Below the pieces are notes generated by a model, which saw only the letters and a list, made by a program, of their open reading frames with translations, made no database searches and was not told where the DNA came from. Shown here one piece after another: positions 43,830 to 53,632 of a stretch of 64,000 bases of DNA. The position numbers and the translations under genes were made by a program. The stretch's first letter is position 1; every line of letters starts with the position of its first letter. Location of the stretch: contig NZ_PEBI01000004.1 in assembly GCF_002802875.1 (NCBI RefSeq), forward strand, positions 124,001-188,000, written 5' to 3'. Source of the stretch: Bifidobacterium primatium (GTDB taxonomy: Bacteria > Actinomycetota > Actinomycetes > Actinomycetales > Bifidobacteriaceae).

Positions 43830-46800
43830 CTAGTCGCCCGCGGCAATCCGCTCCAAGGAATGCTCCAACCGCTGCGAGACCACAGCGGTCACGCCGTCCG
43901 CACGCATGGTGACCCCATACAGCGCATCGGCGACTCCCATGGTGCGCTGCTGATGCGTGATGACGATGAGCTGCGCATGCTCCCGCAGCTCATCGAGCGC
44001 ATTGAGCAGACGCGTGAGATTCACATCATCGAGAGCGGCCTCCACCTCATCCATCACATAGAACGGGCTGGGACGCGCCTCGAAGATGGCGAGCAGGAAC
44101 GCCAGCGCGGTCAGCGAGCGCTCGCCGCCGGAAAGCAGGCTCAGCTGACGCACCCGCTTGCCGGCGGGTCTGGCCCGCACCAGCACGCCCGTGGACAGCA
44201 GGTCATCGGGGTTCTCCAACACGAGCGAGCCATGTCCGCCGGGGAACAACACGGAGAACATCCGCTCGAATGCCTCGGCGGTGTCGTCGAAGGCCTTGCG
44301 GAACACATCGATCATCGTCCGGTCGAGCTCATCGACCAGCGTCATCAGATCGTCACGCGACTTGACGACGTCGTTGCGCTGCTCGTTGAGATACCTGTTG
44401 CGCGCCTGCAACGCCTCGAACTCCTCCGTGGCCAGAGGATTGATTCGCCCAAGCCTGGCCAGGTCGCGGCGCGCCTGCTCCAGCCTGCGCTCCTGCTCCT
44501 CGCGCACATACGGCGTCCCGCCGGACACCTCCCCGTCGGAGTCGACGACCGGCACGGGCTGATCGGGACCATATTGCGCGATTACCTCGTCGAACGTCAT
44601 GCCCAGCACATCGGATATCCGTTCGGCGAGTTCGTCGTGCCGCGTCGTCAGGCGCTCGCGGTCCACGTCCAGCGCATGCTCGCTGCGCTGCAGCTCGGAT
44701 ACCTGCGGATCGAGTTCGTCACGACGGGTCCTGAGTCCAGCAAGTTCGTCGTCGTACGCCGAGGATTCCCTCTGAAGCTTCTCACGGCGCGCCTCCACCG
44801 TCGCGATTCTCGTGGAGAGGCTTTCGGCGGCTGCGGCGGCCATTGCGGCGATGCCGGCGGCCTGCTCGGCCTGCTCGCGTCGACGTCGGTTCGATGCCTC
44901 GAGTTCCGTCCGACGACGACGGCTGCGTTCGGCATTGTCCCGCAGCAGCGTCTCCTGACGACGGTATGAGGCGGCCTCGCGTCCGGCGTCCTTCCAACGC
45001 ATGGTGACGGCAAGCTCGGTTTCCCGAACGGACGCGAGCGAGGCCGCAAGCTCCCGCTCGCGTCCGGCGAGCGCGTCGAGGTCCGTGTCGGCGTCCTCGG
45101 TGTTCTCCAACGCCTGCAGTGCGTCATGGAGGTCCTGTACCGTTGCCAGATGGGTTTTTCGTTCTTCGGCGAGCTGTGCGATCTTCCGCTCCGCCGCCTC
45201 CATGGCGCAGGTCAGCGATTCGACGTCATGCCGTGCCGCCCGTACCGCGGCGGCGGCCTGCTGCGCATGCATCCTGCGTTCGGTGAGCGCGTCCTGTTCC
45301 TGCTGCACGCGCTGTGCGGCGGCGGAGACGGACCTCTGCGCCTCGTCGAGGCTGCGAACGATGCGTTCGCGTTCGGCCCGCAGTTCGGCCGCCCGTGCGA
45401 TGGCCTTGTCACGGCGTGCGGCCAGGTTCAGATCGCTGTGGGATGACGCCGTGCCGCCCGTGGCGGCCACGCCCCGCTGGAAGACCTCGCCCTGGATCGT
45501 CACCGCACGGTGACGGCCGTGGGCCACGGCGTCCAGCGCCTCCTGCCGGGTATGCACGAACGCCACGTCGTCAAGCAGCGTGACCACCGCATGCACGACC
45601 GCGCGCGCGACACGCTCGTCCGTGGCATGGGGGTTGGCGTCGATCAGCGTCGCCGGCGAGATCGCATCGGCATCGGTCCCATCATGCGAATGACCATCAT
45701 CATAACGGGCGACGTCCATGCCCGGTCGCACTATCGAGGCCTTGCCCATACGGTCGTCTACGGCCTGCCGCAATGCGGCGAGCATGCTGTCGTCGTCGGG
45801 AACGATCATGGCGCCGGCGAGGTCGCCGAGCGCGCGGGAGACGGCGTCCTCCCAGCCTTCGGTCACGCGGATGAAGTCCACGAGCCGTCCCAGCGTCGGC
45901 AATGAGCGGTTCCTCTCCCAGACCGTCGAGGAGCTACGGTTCGCCAACGTGTCGGCGAGTGCCTCGGCCTTGGCCTGCAATGAGGCGATGTCCGTGTCCA
46001 GGCTGCGCAGATGGTTCTCGATGTCTCCGGTGGCGGCGTTCGCCTGTGCGAGATCGCGCCGGGCCTTGGTCAGAGAGGTCTCGTCGTCGCCGGATTCCGT
46101 GGCCGAGGCCTGTGCCGTGCGCAACGTGTCCGTTGCGGCGGCGAGGTCGGCGGCCGATGCCTCGCGCTGGGCGACGGCGTCGTCGTGACGCATGGCGACG
46201 GCCTGCGCCATCGTCTCCTCGCGGGCGATGCGTTCGCGCAGGGACGACCGCTGAGACTCGCGCTGCCGGGTGGCCGTGCGCAGTTCCTCGCTGGTCTGCT
46301 GCAGCGATGCGAGACGCCGTTCGATGTCGGAACGATGTTCGATGGTGCCGTCGAGTTCCCGACGCAGGTCGTCGGCTTCGCGTTCGCGTTGCCGTGCCTG
46401 ACCGGCGAGCTCGTTCGCGCGGTTGTCGAGCAGTTGTGGGTCGTCGCCGAAATCGGTGACGATCTGGTCTTCGAACGAGCGTCGCCTTTCCTCGGCGAGC
46501 GAGCCCAGCGAGCGCAGACGCTCCTGAATCTGGCCCATCTCATGCCATATGCCGGTGAGCCTCGATATTTCGGGGCTGGCCGCACGGGAGGCGTTCTCGG
46601 CCTGTTCGATGCGCAGTTTTATACCCGCCATCTCCCGCTGCAGTCCGGCGAGTTCGCCACGGACCTTCGTAAGCCGGCCGCGCACGTCGTCGCGCTGGCC
46701 GACGATGTGGGACGCGTCGTCGGCCAGCAGTCTCGCCTGGGCGTCGCGCATGGCGATCTGTATGGCGTCGGCGCGTCGCGAGACTCGGGCCTGGCGTCCG

Positions 46801-47414
46801 AGCGGCCCCATCTGCCGGCGGATCTCGCCGAGCAGGTCGTCGAGACGGGAGAGGTTCGTCTGCGTGGCGGCGAGCTTGCGCAGCGCGCGCTCCTTGCGCT
46901 TGCGGTGCTTGAGGATGCCGGCGGCCTCCTCGATGAAGGCGCGGTGGCCGGAGGGGTCGGCGCGCAGGATCTGGTCGAGGCGCCCCTGACCCACGATCAC
47001 ATGCATGTGCGAGCCGAGACCGGTGTCGCTGAGCAGCTCCTGGATGTCGAGCAGTCGGCATGGGGAACCGTTGATGGCGTATTCCGAGCCGCCGCTGCGG
47101 AAGATCGTGCGGGTGATGGTGACTTCCGTGTAGTCGATGTCGAGCGTACGGTCGGTGTTGTCGATGGTGAGGCTCACCTGCGCGCGGCCCAGCGGCGGCC
47201 TGGAGGACGTGCCTGCGAAGATCACGTCCTCCATGGAGGTGCCGCGAAGGTTCCTGGCCCCCTGTTCGCCCATGACCCAGGTCAGGGCGTCGACGATATT
47301 GGATTTGCCGGACCCATTGGGGCCGACCACGGCGGTGATTCCCGGCTCGAACCGCAGCGTGGTGGCCGATGCGAAGGATTTGAACCCCTTGAGCGTGAGT
47401 TCCTTGAGATACAT
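43830..47414 (-). CDS. smc: Chromosome segregation ATPase SMC
   Basis: 1194 residues, the typical length. Walker A GPNGSGKSNIVDALTWVMGE (about 32-51), long coiled coil, hinge around residues 520-650 (GRLVDFIRVTEGWEDAVSRA), second coiled coil, signature LLSGGERSLTALAFL, Walker B FYVMDEVEAALDDVNLTRL, and D-loop. Together with ScpA and ScpB in this window it forms the condensin that compacts and segregates chromosomes. The folC gene lies 73 bases upstream in the same direction and may be cotranscribed. Coiled-coil Arg/Ala richness reflects high GC. Confidence 0.97.
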   Translation of the reverse strand: MYLKELTLKGFKSFASATTLRFEPGITAVVGPNGSGKSNIVDALTWVMGEQGARNLRGTSMEDVIFAGTSSRPPLGRAQVSLTIDNTDRTLDIDYTEVTITRTIFRSGGSEYAINGSPCRLLDIQELLSDTGLGSHMHVIVGQGRLDQILRADPSGHRAFIEEAAGILKHRKRKERALRKLAATQTNLSRLDDLLGEIRRQMGPLGRQARVSRRADAIQIAMRDAQARLLADDASHIVGQRDDVRGRLTKVRGELAGLQREMAGIKLRIEQAENASRAASPEISRLTGIWHEMGQIQERLRSLGSLAEERRRSFEDQIVTDFGDDPQLLDNRANELAGQARQREREADDLRRELDGTIEHRSDIERRLASLQQTSEELRTATRQRESQRSSLRERIAREETMAQAVAMRHDDAVAQREASAADLAAATDTLRTAQASATESGDDETSLTKARRDLAQANAATGDIENHLRSLDTDIASLQAKAEALADTLANRSSSTVWERNRSLPTLGRLVDFIRVTEGWEDAVSRALGDLAGAMIVPDDDSMLAALRQAVDDRMGKASIVRPGMDVARYDDGHSHDGTDADAISPATLIDANPHATDERVARAVVHAVVTLLDDVAFVHTRQEALDAVAHGRHRAVTIQGEVFQRGVAATGGTASSHSDLNLAARRDKAIARAAELRAERERIVRSLDEAQRSVSAAAQRVQQEQDALTERRMHAQQAAAAVRAARHDVESLTCAMEAAERKIAQLAEERKTHLATVQDLHDALQALENTEDADTDLDALAGRERELAASLASVRETELAVTMRWKDAGREAASYRRQETLLRDNAERSRRRRTELEASNRRRREQAEQAAGIAAMAAAAAESLSTRIATVEARREKLQRESSAYDDELAGLRTRRDELDPQVSELQRSEHALDVDRERLTTRHDELAERISDVLGMTFDEVIAQYGPDQPVPVVDSDGEVSGGTPYVREEQERRLEQARRDLARLGRINPLATEEFEALQARNRYLNEQRNDVVKSRDDLMTLVDELDRTMIDVFRKAFDDTAEAFERMFSVLFPGGHGSLVLENPDDLLSTGVLVRARPAGKRVRQLSLLSGGERSLTALAFLLAIFEARPSPFYVMDEVEAALDDVNLTRLLNALDELREHAQLIVITHQQRTMGVADALYGVTMRADGVTAVVSQRLEHSLERIAAGD

Positions 47415-47486
47415 ATGGTGATGCCTATATGGTGATCTGGGCGCCGCGCGCGGCGGCGCCGTGGTGCGTGTGGGGAACCGCCTCGT

Positions 47487-48920
47487 TCAGTCCTGCTCGG
47501 AATCGACGCGCTCGGACTTCGGCTTCTTCAGGTCCTCGTTCATCTGCTCCTTGAGCAGATGACGGGCGTCGCCGGCGGTGACGAAGCTGCCGCAGACGAG
47601 CACGCCGTGGCCGTAGCCGACGCCCGTCTCGTCGGCGGCGTCGACGAGGTCGACAGCCGTCTGGATGGCGTCGGGCAGGAAGTCCTTGCGGATCACGCGA
47701 TCCTCTCCGAACACGTCGACGGCGATCTTCTCAAGATCCTCGGCCGACATGACGCGGCCCTTCCACGAGTTCTCGGTGACGACGATGGTGTCGAGCATGG
47801 GCTCGAGCACGCCGAGCACATCCTCCACGTCCTTGTCGGCCATCATGGAGACCACGCCGACGAGCTGCTGGAAGTCGAAGTTCTCCTCGATGGCGTCGCG
47901 CAGCGCATTGACGGCGTTGAGGTTGTGTCCGCCGTCCACGATGATGGTCGGCGAGGTGCGGACCACCTCGATGCGGCCCGGCACCCTGACGGAGCTCAGC
48001 GATTCGGCGACGACGTCGCCGTCGAGCGGGCCGTTGACCGGCACGACCACCTCGGCCGCGGCGAGGGCGCTCAGCGCGTTGTGCGCCTGGTGCTCGCCGA
48101 ACATGGAGACGGGAACGTCCTCGTACAGGCCGTTGGGGGTGCGCAGCGTGACGAGCTGGCCGCCGACGGCGGGCTTGCGGGAGACGACCTCCATCTCCTC
48201 GCCGTCGCGCACCAGTCCCTGCGCGTGCTTTTCGCGCACGGTGCCTTCGATGATCGGCATGACCTGCTCGGCATGAGGCTGTGGACCGACGATCACGGTG
48301 GAGTTCGGCTTGATGATGCCGGCCTTCTGCTCGGCGATCTGTTCGACGGTGTCGCCCAGCCACTGCATGTGGTCCATGTCGACGGGGCCGATGATGGACG
48401 CGTCGCCGTCAAGCACGTTGGTCGCATCCCATAGGCCACCCATGCCGACCTCGACAACGGCCACGTCGACCGGGGCGTCGGCGAACGCCCAGAACGCCAT
48501 GGTGGTGAGCACCTCGAAGAAGCTCATCTTCGGGTCGCCGAGCTTGGCGGACTTGGCGTCGAGCATGTCGATGAAGCCCTTGACTTGGTCCCAGATGTCG
48601 ATGAACTCGTCGTCGGAGAGCTGCTGGCCGTCGATGCGGATGCGTTCGGTCACCTTCTCCACGTGCGGCGACGTATACAGGCCGGTGCGCAGTCCGTAGT
48701 GGCGGCACAGGGATTCGACCATGCGGGCCGTGGATCCCTTGCCGTTGGTGCCGGTGATGTGCACCACGCGGAACGACTGCTGGGGGTTGCCCAACATGTC
48801 CATGATCTCGGCCATGCGGTCGATCTTCGGATCGAAGTCATGCTCCGGGGCACGCCCCATGATCGTACGGTACACTTCGTCGAGGGTCTTGCCCTCCCTG
48901 TTGGGATGTTCGAACGACAT
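47487..48920 (-). CDS. folC: Folylpolyglutamate/dihydrofolate synthase
   Basis: 477 residues. Mur-ligase fold that adds Glu to folates and may make dihydrofolate. P-loop VVHITGTNGKGSTARMV, LYTSPHVEKVTERIRIDG, VEVGMGGLWDATNVLDG, IGPVDMDHMQWLGDTVEQIA, IVDGGHNLNAVNAL. ATG 48920 is taken at the frame start. It ends in an acidic/basic tail. Transcribed toward smc. Confidence 0.93.
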   Translation of the reverse strand: MSFEHPNREGKTLDEVYRTIMGRAPEHDFDPKIDRMAEIMDMLGNPQQSFRVVHITGTNGKGSTARMVESLCRHYGLRTGLYTSPHVEKVTERIRIDGQQLSDDEFIDIWDQVKGFIDMLDAKSAKLGDPKMSFFEVLTTMAFWAFADAPVDVAVVEVGMGGLWDATNVLDGDASIIGPVDMDHMQWLGDTVEQIAEQKAGIIKPNSTVIVGPQPHAEQVMPIIEGTVREKHAQGLVRDGEEMEVVSRKPAVGGQLVTLRTPNGLYEDVPVSMFGEHQAHNALSALAAAEVVVPVNGPLDGDVVAESLSSVRVPGRIEVVRTSPTIIVDGGHNLNAVNALRDAIEENFDFQQLVGVVSMMADKDVEDVLGVLEPMLDTIVVTENSWKGRVMSAEDLEKIAVDVFGEDRVIRKDFLPDAIQTAVDLVDAADETGVGYGHGVLVCGSFVTAGDARHLLKEQMNEDLKKPKSERVDSEQD

Positions 48921-49057
48921 ACTCCGCCTTCATTGCCCGATCAGGGCGTCGAATCACTTACTTTTTCGCTCGATGTATTCTAGGCAATCGCCGTGACCGG
49001 GCTCACCCGCTACGGTGTGGGCGAACATCCGCCGCGTTCTCCCCAAGGATCGAGCCT

Positions 49058-49395
49058 TTCCACATGAGCACGATGCCACGGAACATTCATCACCGTCGAT
49101 GTCCCATTCCGTGACGCGACTCTCTTGGCACGGAGTGCCGAAGTTCCTCATCCCGCCATTCCCCGCCACAATTCCTTGGCATGGAAGAACGAGACTTCCT
49201 ATTTCATCGTTCCCTGACAGGATTCCCCGCACCTTTCCAATACGAAACCGCATGATTTCAACGTTCGCGTCCGACCGGTATGCGATGGTTCCGTCACGGA
49301 ATCCGAATCCATCTGCCATTGACGTTCCCTGCCACGATTTCCCGGCACGGAATCATCGAGTGGCGTGTCCACTCATTCCATGTCACCGCAATAAG
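49058..49395. repeat. Degenerate short-repeat region in the folC-pepP gap
   Basis: The 615-base divergent gap (48921-49535) is the largest in the window and has no credible gene. It contains at least six diverged copies of a motif near ATTCCCTGCCACGATTCC, often followed by GGCACGGAAT, starting at about 49106, 49158, 49209, 49287, 49324 and 49375. Four of the five spacings are close to 51-52 or to 78. A further partial copy lies at about 49066. Lower GC than flanks. The remainder of the gap shows nothing recognisable apart from the pepP ribosome-binding site GAAAGGAG near 49523-49530. Confidence 0.65.
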
Positions 49396-49535
49396 GCCGA
49401 ATGGTCTTCCACCCAACGGACACTTGGCCAAAACGTTTACGAAGAGGCGGAAAACGACGTCTTTGTGAACGGATGGACCAGCTTACGGGCCCTACAATGA
49501 GCAGAGGTTATTGACTGTTCTCATGAAAGGAGCGG

Positions 49536-51161
49536 ATGGTGTCGGCAGATGACGAGGCGCGCAGGGCGCAGGCGGCGAAACGATACGAGGCGGATGAGGA
49601 GGAGCTGACCGCGCAGGCGGTCGGCGAGCGCGTGACGAACCGCACGCTCTCCCCGAAGTCGGAGTCGTTCAAGGCGTTCATGACCGAGGGCTGGGGCGCG
49701 GTCGATCCCGGCGTCAAGCCGCTGGAGTCCAGCAAGTACATTCCGGCCCGTCTCGAGGCCCTGGGCCGCCGGTTCCCCGACAGCCGCATCGTGCTGCCGG
49801 CCGGCCAGCCGAAGGCCCGCAACAACGACTGCGACTATGCGTTCCGCGCCGACACCTCGTTCGCCTACTACACGGGCCTTGGCGAGGACTATGAGGCGGG
49901 CGCCGTGCTGGTGCTCGACCCGGTGGCGCCGGACTCCCCCGAGGCGAAGGCGGGCAGGACCCATACGGCCACGCTGTTCCTCAAGCCCCGCGCCGACCAG
50001 ACCACCGAGGACTACTATCGTTCCGGCTACGGTGAGTACTGGGTGGGCGCACGCCCGGGTCTGGAGGAGTTCACCACGATGACCGGGCTCGAAACCCGTG
50101 ACATCTCCCAGCTCGATGATGCGCTGAGCAAGGACGTCGGCCCCGAGGCCGGCGCCGTGCAGCTGCGCGTAATCCGCGAGGCCGATCCGCAGATCACCGG
50201 CGAGGTGGAGCGCATCCGCGAACAGAACGGCTGGGACGATCCGGACCGCAACCGTGCGGCCGACGACCGTCTGCACGAGTTCGCCGCCGAGGCGCGCATG
50301 GTCAAGGACGAGTACGAGGTGGGCGAGCTGCGCAAGGCCGTGGCCGCCACCCATCGCGGCTTCGACCGTATGCTCGCCGCCCTGCCGCGCGCGCTCGGCA
50401 AGCCGCGCAGCGAGCGCATCCTCGAGGGCGCGTTCAATGCGAACGCCCGCGAGGAGGGCAACGACGAAGGCTATGAGACCATAGTGGCGTCCGGCCCGCA
50501 TGCGGCCACGCTGCACTGGGTGCGCAACACGGGCAGCATCGGCTCCGGCGAGCTGCTGCTCATCGACGCGGGTGTGGAGGTCAACAGCCTGTACACGGCC
50601 GACATCACGCGAACCTTCCCGACGAACGGCAAGTTCACTCCGTTCCAGCGTCGTCTCTATGAGGCCGTGCTGAAGGCGCAGCAGGCCGGTTTCGACGCCG
50701 CCAAGCCGGGCGTGACCTACCACCACATCCATGATGCGGTGATGCGTTCGATCGCCGAATCCCTGCATGAGTTCGGCATCCTGCCGGTGAGCGTGGAGGA
50801 GTCGCTCTCCCCCGAGGGCCAGCAGCACCGCCGTTGGCTCGCCTGCGGCGTGGCGCATCATCTCGGCCTCGACGTGCACGACTGCGCGCAGGCGCGTTTC
50901 GAGTCGTATCAGGAGCGTCCCATCACGCCGGGCATCACGTTCACCATCGAGCCGGGACTCTACTTCAAGGAGAACGACCTGCTGGTGCCGCCCGAGTACC
51001 GTGGCATCGGCATCCGCATCGAGGACGACGTGCTCATGACCGAGAACGGCCCCGAATGGATCAGCAAGGCCATTCCGAAGCAGCCCGACGACGTGGAGGC
51101 GTGGATGGCCGCGCAGGCGGCGAAGGCAAAGGCCGGTTCCGCCGATGGAGAGGCCGACTGA
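49536..51161 (+). CDS. pepP: Xaa-Pro aminopeptidase (aminopeptidase P)
   Basis: 541 residues. Releases N-terminal residues before Pro. N-terminal creatinase-like domain (SFAYYTGLGEDYEAGAVLVL), then M24B catalytic domain with metal ligands in IDAGVEVNSLYTADITRTFP (two Asp), GVAHHLGLDVHD (His), FTIEPGLYF (Glu) and RIEDDVLM (Glu). An additional 45-residue N-terminal stretch rich in Ala/Glu is longer than in E. coli PepP. Followed directly by a Nudix gene. The start codon was taken at 49536, just after GAAAGGAGCGG. Confidence 0.93.
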   Translation: MVSADDEARRAQAAKRYEADEEELTAQAVGERVTNRTLSPKSESFKAFMTEGWGAVDPGVKPLESSKYIPARLEALGRRFPDSRIVLPAGQPKARNNDCDYAFRADTSFAYYTGLGEDYEAGAVLVLDPVAPDSPEAKAGRTHTATLFLKPRADQTTEDYYRSGYGEYWVGARPGLEEFTTMTGLETRDISQLDDALSKDVGPEAGAVQLRVIREADPQITGEVERIREQNGWDDPDRNRAADDRLHEFAAEARMVKDEYEVGELRKAVAATHRGFDRMLAALPRALGKPRSERILEGAFNANAREEGNDEGYETIVASGPHAATLHWVRNTGSIGSGELLLIDAGVEVNSLYTADITRTFPTNGKFTPFQRRLYEAVLKAQQAGFDAAKPGVTYHHIHDAVMRSIAESLHEFGILPVSVEESLSPEGQQHRRWLACGVAHHLGLDVHDCAQARFESYQERPITPGITFTIEPGLYFKENDLLVPPEYRGIGIRIEDDVLMTENGPEWISKAIPKQPDDVEAWMAAQAAKAKAGSADGEAD

Positions 51162-51162
51162 C

Positions 51163-51663
51163 ATGGCGACCCCCGAGTTCATTCTCGAGCTGCGCAGGAA
51201 GATCGGCCATGACCCGCTGTGGCTCAGTGGCGTCTCCGCCTACGTGGAGGACGGCGAGGGCCGCGTGCTGCTCGGCCGTCGCGCCGACACGGGCGAATGG
51301 GCCCTGGTCTATGGCATCAACGAGCCGGGCGAGGAGCCTGCCGTCACGGTGATGCGCGAGGTGAAGGAGGAGACCGGCGTGGACTGCGTGCCCACGGAAC
51401 TGGTCTCGGTCAAGTCCTCCACCGTCATGCTCACGTATGCGAACGGCGACCAGGCCATGTACATGGACCATCTGTTCCTGTGCTCGCTGAAGCCGGGCGG
51501 CAATGCGGAGCCGTTCGTCGGCGACGACGAGAGCCTCACCGTCGGCTGGTTCTCCCCCGACGACCTGCCGCAGCCGCTGGCGAAGACCACGGTGGAGCGC
51601 ATGGGCTACGTTCGCGAGTTCCGTCGTCGCGGCGACCATCGCGCGCTGTTTTCCGCCGAATAG
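51163..51663 (+). CDS. Nudix hydrolase
   Basis: 166 residues from ATG 51163, with GGAGAGG nine bases before it and one base after the pepP stop, so the pair is cotranscribed. The complete Nudix box is present, GINEPGEEPAVTVM followed by REVKEETGV (G-x5-E-x7-REVxEExGV). The preceding GRVLLGRRADTGEWALVYG is a common substrate-side motif. ADP-ribose, NADH or oxidised nucleotides are possible substrates; none can be chosen. An upstream in-frame ATG at 51145 is weaker. Confidence 0.92.
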   Translation: MATPEFILELRRKIGHDPLWLSGVSAYVEDGEGRVLLGRRADTGEWALVYGINEPGEEPAVTVMREVKEETGVDCVPTELVSVKSSTVMLTYANGDQAMYMDHLFLCSLKPGGNAEPFVGDDESLTVGWFSPDDLPQPLAKTTVERMGYVREFRRRGDHRALFSAE

Positions 51664-51678
51664 CGGCGTTTTCAGGAA

Positions 51679-51742
51679 ACGAGCGGCCGGGTTCCGCGAA
51701 GCGAATCGTTCACCGATTCGTCTGCGGAGCCCGGCCGCTCGT
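51679..51742 (+). terminator. Long hairpin after the pepP-nudix operon
   Basis: Outer stem ACGAGCGGCCGGG / CCCGGCCGCTCGT with GCGG/CCGC extension and an internal GAATCG/CGATTC hairpin, followed by CATATTTTCC, 15 bases after the Nudix stop. Confidence 0.85.
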
Positions 51743-51827
51743 CATATTTTCCGTATATTCCCTTCGAATGCCGGCGCATTGCGGTGGATATGACGGCCGG
51801 TTGCGCTTGTGGTCGAATCGGTGAGCG

Positions 51828-52130
51828 ATGATGGTGACCATGTTCTATGCACTGATTACCATACTGACCATCGCCGCGTTCCTCATCGGCATGCTGATGG
51901 CGTCGCTGCCGCGTTCGGCCCGCATGATGAGCCGCGCACAGCTCATCGTCATGCTGCTGCTGACCATACTGCTCATCGGCGTGCTGGCGGCCACCTATAT
52001 GTTCCACAGCGAGCCGGCGTCGTGGGCGATCATCATCGCCGCATTCGCGGGCAACATCATCGGCCGTCTGCGTCCGGTCAACGAGTTCATCGTCGACCAC
52101 GATCCGTGGGATCTGTTCGCGCTTCGGTAA
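51828..52130 (+). CDS. Small membrane protein, unknown function
   Basis: 100 residues. Three hydrophobic segments: FYALITILTIAAFLIGMLMA, IVMLLLTILLIGVLAATYM and SWAIIIAAFAGNIIGRL. The acidic tail FIVDHDPWDLFALR lies after the last one. ATG 51828 or 51840 could be the start; no convincing ribosome-binding site is visible. Convergent with the xyl ROK regulator. No family recognised. Confidence 0.6.
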   Translation: MMVTMFYALITILTIAAFLIGMLMASLPRSARMMSRAQLIVMLLLTILLIGVLAATYMFHSEPASWAIIIAAFAGNIIGRLRPVNEFIVDHDPWDLFALR

Positions 52131-52201
52131 TGCCAGTCACCGGGCCGGCAGTCGGTGTTCCATGACGGTCCGGCTATCCGGATGCCGGACCGTCAGATAC
52201 G

Positions 52202-53428
52202 TCAGATATCCAGGTAGCCCACGGGACGGTCGATGAACCTGCGCATGCCGAGGCAGGCCGCGCCGTATAGCGCCGGCCGCTCCACCGTCTTGCAGTCGAG
52301 CACACGCACATCCATGGCGTACCGGGCGAGCAGCTGCGGCACGATGCGGATACGCAGCTTCGACGCCAGGTCCTCCTCGAACCCCGACCAGAACCCGCCG
52401 AGCACGATGGTGCTCACATCCACCATGTTGATGACGGACACCGCCGCCGAAGCCATGGCGTCCAACGCCTGTTCGATGGCCATGACGGTCCTGACATCGC
52501 CGCCTTTCCAACGACGGTACAGTTCGTCGATGTGCGAGGCGGCGGCCGCATCGGCGCCATCGGCGATGCCGGCGGCCCGTACCAGTTCGCGGCGCCCCGC
52601 ATACATTTCGAGGCAGCCGCGACGGCCGCACCGGCATTTCGGCCCGTTCATGTCGACGGACATGTGGCCGAGTTCGCCGCCGAAGCCGTGGTCGCCACGC
52701 ATGACGCCGCCCGATCGCACGATGGCGCCGCCGACGCCGATGTCGGTGGAGATGTACAGGAACGAATCGTCGGGTTCGAGCCCGGTTTCGTCGGCCGCAC
52801 GGTGCACCGCATAGCCGGGAATCTGCGCGATGGCCGCAAGGTTCGCCTCGTTGTCGACATCGGCGTCCAGGCGCCTCACCACGGCGAAGCGTTCGAGTTC
52901 GAGGTTCGCCCATCCCAGATTCGGGGCCATGATCAGATGCCGGTCGTCCGCGATCAGTCCCGGCAAGGCTAGCCCCGTGCCGACGAGGCGGTAGCGACGG
53001 CGCTTCAGCCTGACCTCGACGGGCCGGACCAGATCGTCAAGGGCCTCGAAGACGTCGTCGGGCGTGCTTTGCGTCATATCGCGGTCGACCCACTGCGTCA
53101 TGACGACCCTGCCGGCGATGTCGAGCACGGTGTATCCGTAGCCGTCGGTATTGACCTGCATGCCCATGCCCGCCCAACGGCCGGCATGGAATCCGAGAGG
53201 CGTGCTCGGTCGGCCGTTCGTGGACTCCTGCAGGGGGGCCAGCTGCTCGACGACGTCGTTGCCGAGCAGAATCTCCGAAAGCAGCGACATCGTCGCCTTC
53301 GTCAGGCCCGTCTGCTTGGCGAGCTGCGCTCGGCTGAGTGGTGTGCGCGACTGCAGCAGCGTCTTGAGCACGACCGAGAGATTATGGTTGCGCAGGTCGT
53401 CCTGATTGATGCTTCGGGAACGCGGCAT
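52202..53428 (-). CDS. xylR: ROK-family transcriptional regulator, probable XylR
   Basis: 408 residues. N-terminal winged helix (LKTLLQSRTPLSRAQLAKQT then GLTKATMSLLSEILL), followed by a ROK sugar-binding domain with VDNEANLAAIAQI, ISTDIGVGGAIV and the zinc motif CRCGRRGCLEMYAG. Divergent from xylB with xylA beyond, so it is most likely the xylose repressor. The zinc and sugar-binding His (FGGELGHMSVD) are intact. ATG 53428 is the natural start; RBS not strong. Confidence 0.9.
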   Translation of the reverse strand: MPRSRSINQDDLRNHNLSVVLKTLLQSRTPLSRAQLAKQTGLTKATMSLLSEILLGNDVVEQLAPLQESTNGRPSTPLGFHAGRWAGMGMQVNTDGYGYTVLDIAGRVVMTQWVDRDMTQSTPDDVFEALDDLVRPVEVRLKRRRYRLVGTGLALPGLIADDRHLIMAPNLGWANLELERFAVVRRLDADVDNEANLAAIAQIPGYAVHRAADETGLEPDDSFLYISTDIGVGGAIVRSGGVMRGDHGFGGELGHMSVDMNGPKCRCGRRGCLEMYAGRRELVRAAGIADGADAAAASHIDELYRRWKGGDVRTVMAIEQALDAMASAAVSVINMVDVSTIVLGGFWSGFEEDLASKLRIRIVPQLLARYAMDVRVLDCKTVERPALYGAACLGMRRFIDRPVGYLDI

Positions 53429-53456
53429 ATCGCTTGACCAGCCTTTAGGAATCGTA

Positions 53457-53576
53457 ATGAACTAATTGTAGCCACTTAAGAATACAGCATTTTTCACACC
53501 GCGAGGCATCCGCACGGCCTGTCGTGTGGATTGAATATCGCCATTTAGTTTTTTCGTCTAATTAACTTGGTATACT
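53457..53576. promoter_or_regulatory. xylR-xylB divergent promoter with XylR-like operator half-sites
   Basis: AT-rich 204-base gap. On the plus strand TTAGTTTTTTCGTCTAA at 53545-53561 lies just before TATACT (53571-53576), the xylB -10 box. On the minus strand TTAGTTCATTACGATT lies near 53472-53457 close to xylR. Both share TTAGTT with a site at xylA and with the TTAGTTT...AAACTAA operator known for Bacillus XylR. Confidence 0.6.
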
Positions 53577-53632
53577 GGCGAACACGATAGATTCATATCG
53601 CACATCCATATCTCAATCGATGAGGAGCAGTC

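Noticed and set aside
47415-48920. A parS-like site near smc or parA
   Set aside because: No sequence close to the TGTTTCACGTGAAACA consensus was found by eye.
49058-49395. CRISPR array
   Set aside because: Units are diverged, about 18-30 bases with irregular short gaps, and no cas gene is in the window.
49015-49500. Open frames of 161 codons (plus) and 121 codons (minus) in the folC-pepP gap
   Set aside because: The translations have no domain and their repeats follow the DNA repeat array rather than protein logic; no ribosome-binding site. Kept as non-coding.
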